DNA of 13,923 nt from Actinotalea sp. Lineage in GTDB: Bacteria; Actinomycetota; Actinomycetes; Actinomycetales; Cellulomonadaceae. Each line of letters starts with the position of its first letter. Position 1 is the first letter of the stretch. The position numbers were made by a program, and so were the translations under genes. Below are positions 13,507-13,923 of the stretch, piece by piece. The notes below the pieces were generated by a model. The model had not been told where the DNA came from. It made no database searches and saw only the letters and a program-made list of their open reading frames with translations. Where the stretch lies: positions 1 through 13,923 of the forward strand of contig JACIXM010000167.1 of NCBI GenBank assembly GCA_014360395.1, given 5' to 3'.

Positions 13507-13528
13507 ACGGCGCCCGGCGCGGCGCCGT
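13507..13528 (-). terminator. Probable terminator of the sugar ABC ATPase gene
   Basis: A perfect 8-bp stem (ACGGCGCC at 13507-13514, GGCGCCGT at 13521-13528) with a 6-base loop lies 14 bases past the ABC gene's stop. It separates that gene from ftsE. No T-tract is seen. Confidence 0.55.
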
Positions 13529-13542
13529 CGTCGGCCGGGCGG

Positions 13543-13923
13543 TCAGGCGCGCGTGGGGACCTCCGCCGGCGGGGCGCCCGTGATGGCCCCGAGGACCTCC
13601 TCGTAGCTGGAGGTGGCCGCGTCGAACGAGCCGTTGTTGCGGCCGTGCCGCAGGACCTCGATCCGGTCCGCCACGGCCCGCACGTCGGTCATGTTGTGGC
13701 TGATGAGGATGACGCCGAGGCCGAGGTCCCGCAGCCGGCCGATGTGCGTGAGCACCTCGGCGGTGTGGGCGACGGAGAGCGCCGCCGTCGGCTCGTCCAG
13801 CACCACGATGCGCGGGGAACCGATGAGTGTGCGGGCGATGGCGACCGCCTGGCGCTGGCCGGCGGACAGGGTCGACAGCGGCATGCGGACCGAGGGGATC
13901 CGCGCCTTGAGGCTGCGCAGGAT
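13543..13923 (-). CDS. Sugar ABC transporter ATP-binding protein, C-terminal part (5' end outside window)
   Basis: The last 126 residues are visible; the start lies beyond 13923. The fragment begins just before the ABC signature, here LSAGQRQ (19-25) rather than LSGGQ. It then has Walker B RIVVLDEPTAALS (38-50), the D-loop region and switch His (ILISHNM, 72-78). DEPTAALS, the SHNMTDVRAVADRIEVLRHGR run (75-95) and the NNGSF that follows are typical of single-domain ATPases of CUT2 (ribose/xylose/fructose-type) importers. Walker A is outside the window. A further downstream permease would normally be expected on one side of this gene; ftsE follows instead after a terminator, so the partners must lie upstream. 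Substrate cannot be assigned. Confidence 0.88.
   Translation of the reverse strand: MLRSLKARIPSVRMPLSTLSAGQRQAVAIARTLIGSPRIVVLDEPTAALSVAHTAEVLTHIGRLRDLGLGVILISHNMTDVRAVADRIEVLRHGRNNGSFDAATSSYEEVLGAITGAPPAEVPTRA

Overview
The window is very GC-rich (strong G/C at third codon positions) and almost fully coding. It carries a one-piece tmRNA gene whose tag is ADSKRTDFALAA, plus an ftsE-ftsX-peptidase-smpB block and a DtxR/IdeR-type iron box. Together these point to an actinobacterial chromosome, most likely a Cellulomonas-like member of the Micrococcales. That placement is inference from style and gene order. I see no phage genes, insertion sequences, CRISPR arrays or rRNA.

Layout. (1) 1-1674, minus strand: the start of a GH13 trehalose synthase/alpha-glucosidase-like gene, and a membrane-anchored protein with a small PQQ-type repeat domain. 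(2) 1837-3961, plus strand: a major-facilitator-type membrane protein overlapped by a secreted/membrane bactofilin-like protein. (3) 3916-5387, minus strand: a YqjF/DUF2071 protein and a LysE/ArgO amino-acid exporter. The divergent LysG/ArgP-type regulator lies at 5463-6341. (4) 6448-7815, minus: an acyltransferase-3 family membrane protein. (5) 8047-10118, minus: tmRNA (ssrA), an iron-regulated siderophore-interacting flavoprotein, and smpB. (6) 10186-13329, minus: ftsE-ftsX plus a coiled-coil M23 peptidase. (7) 13543 to the end: the 3' part of a sugar ABC transporter ATPase.

How the genes work together. FtsE and FtsX form the inner-membrane machine that turns on cell-wall hydrolases. The next gene is exactly the kind of exported coiled-coil M23 protein such a complex would control. 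SmpB and tmRNA are the two halves of trans-translation and sit on the same strand, separated only by the siderophore gene. LysG/ArgP and LysE/ArgO form a classic divergent regulator-exporter pair for basic amino acids.

I do not see a convincing new defence or mobile system. The least explained parts are the MFS/bactofilin-like pair, the PQQ-type membrane protein, and a short tandem repeat able to form competing hairpins just 3' of tmRNA. Two patterns also recur. Stop codons sit inside hairpins at the ends of transcription units, and -10-like hexamers sit a few bases before start codons, suggesting leaderless mRNAs.
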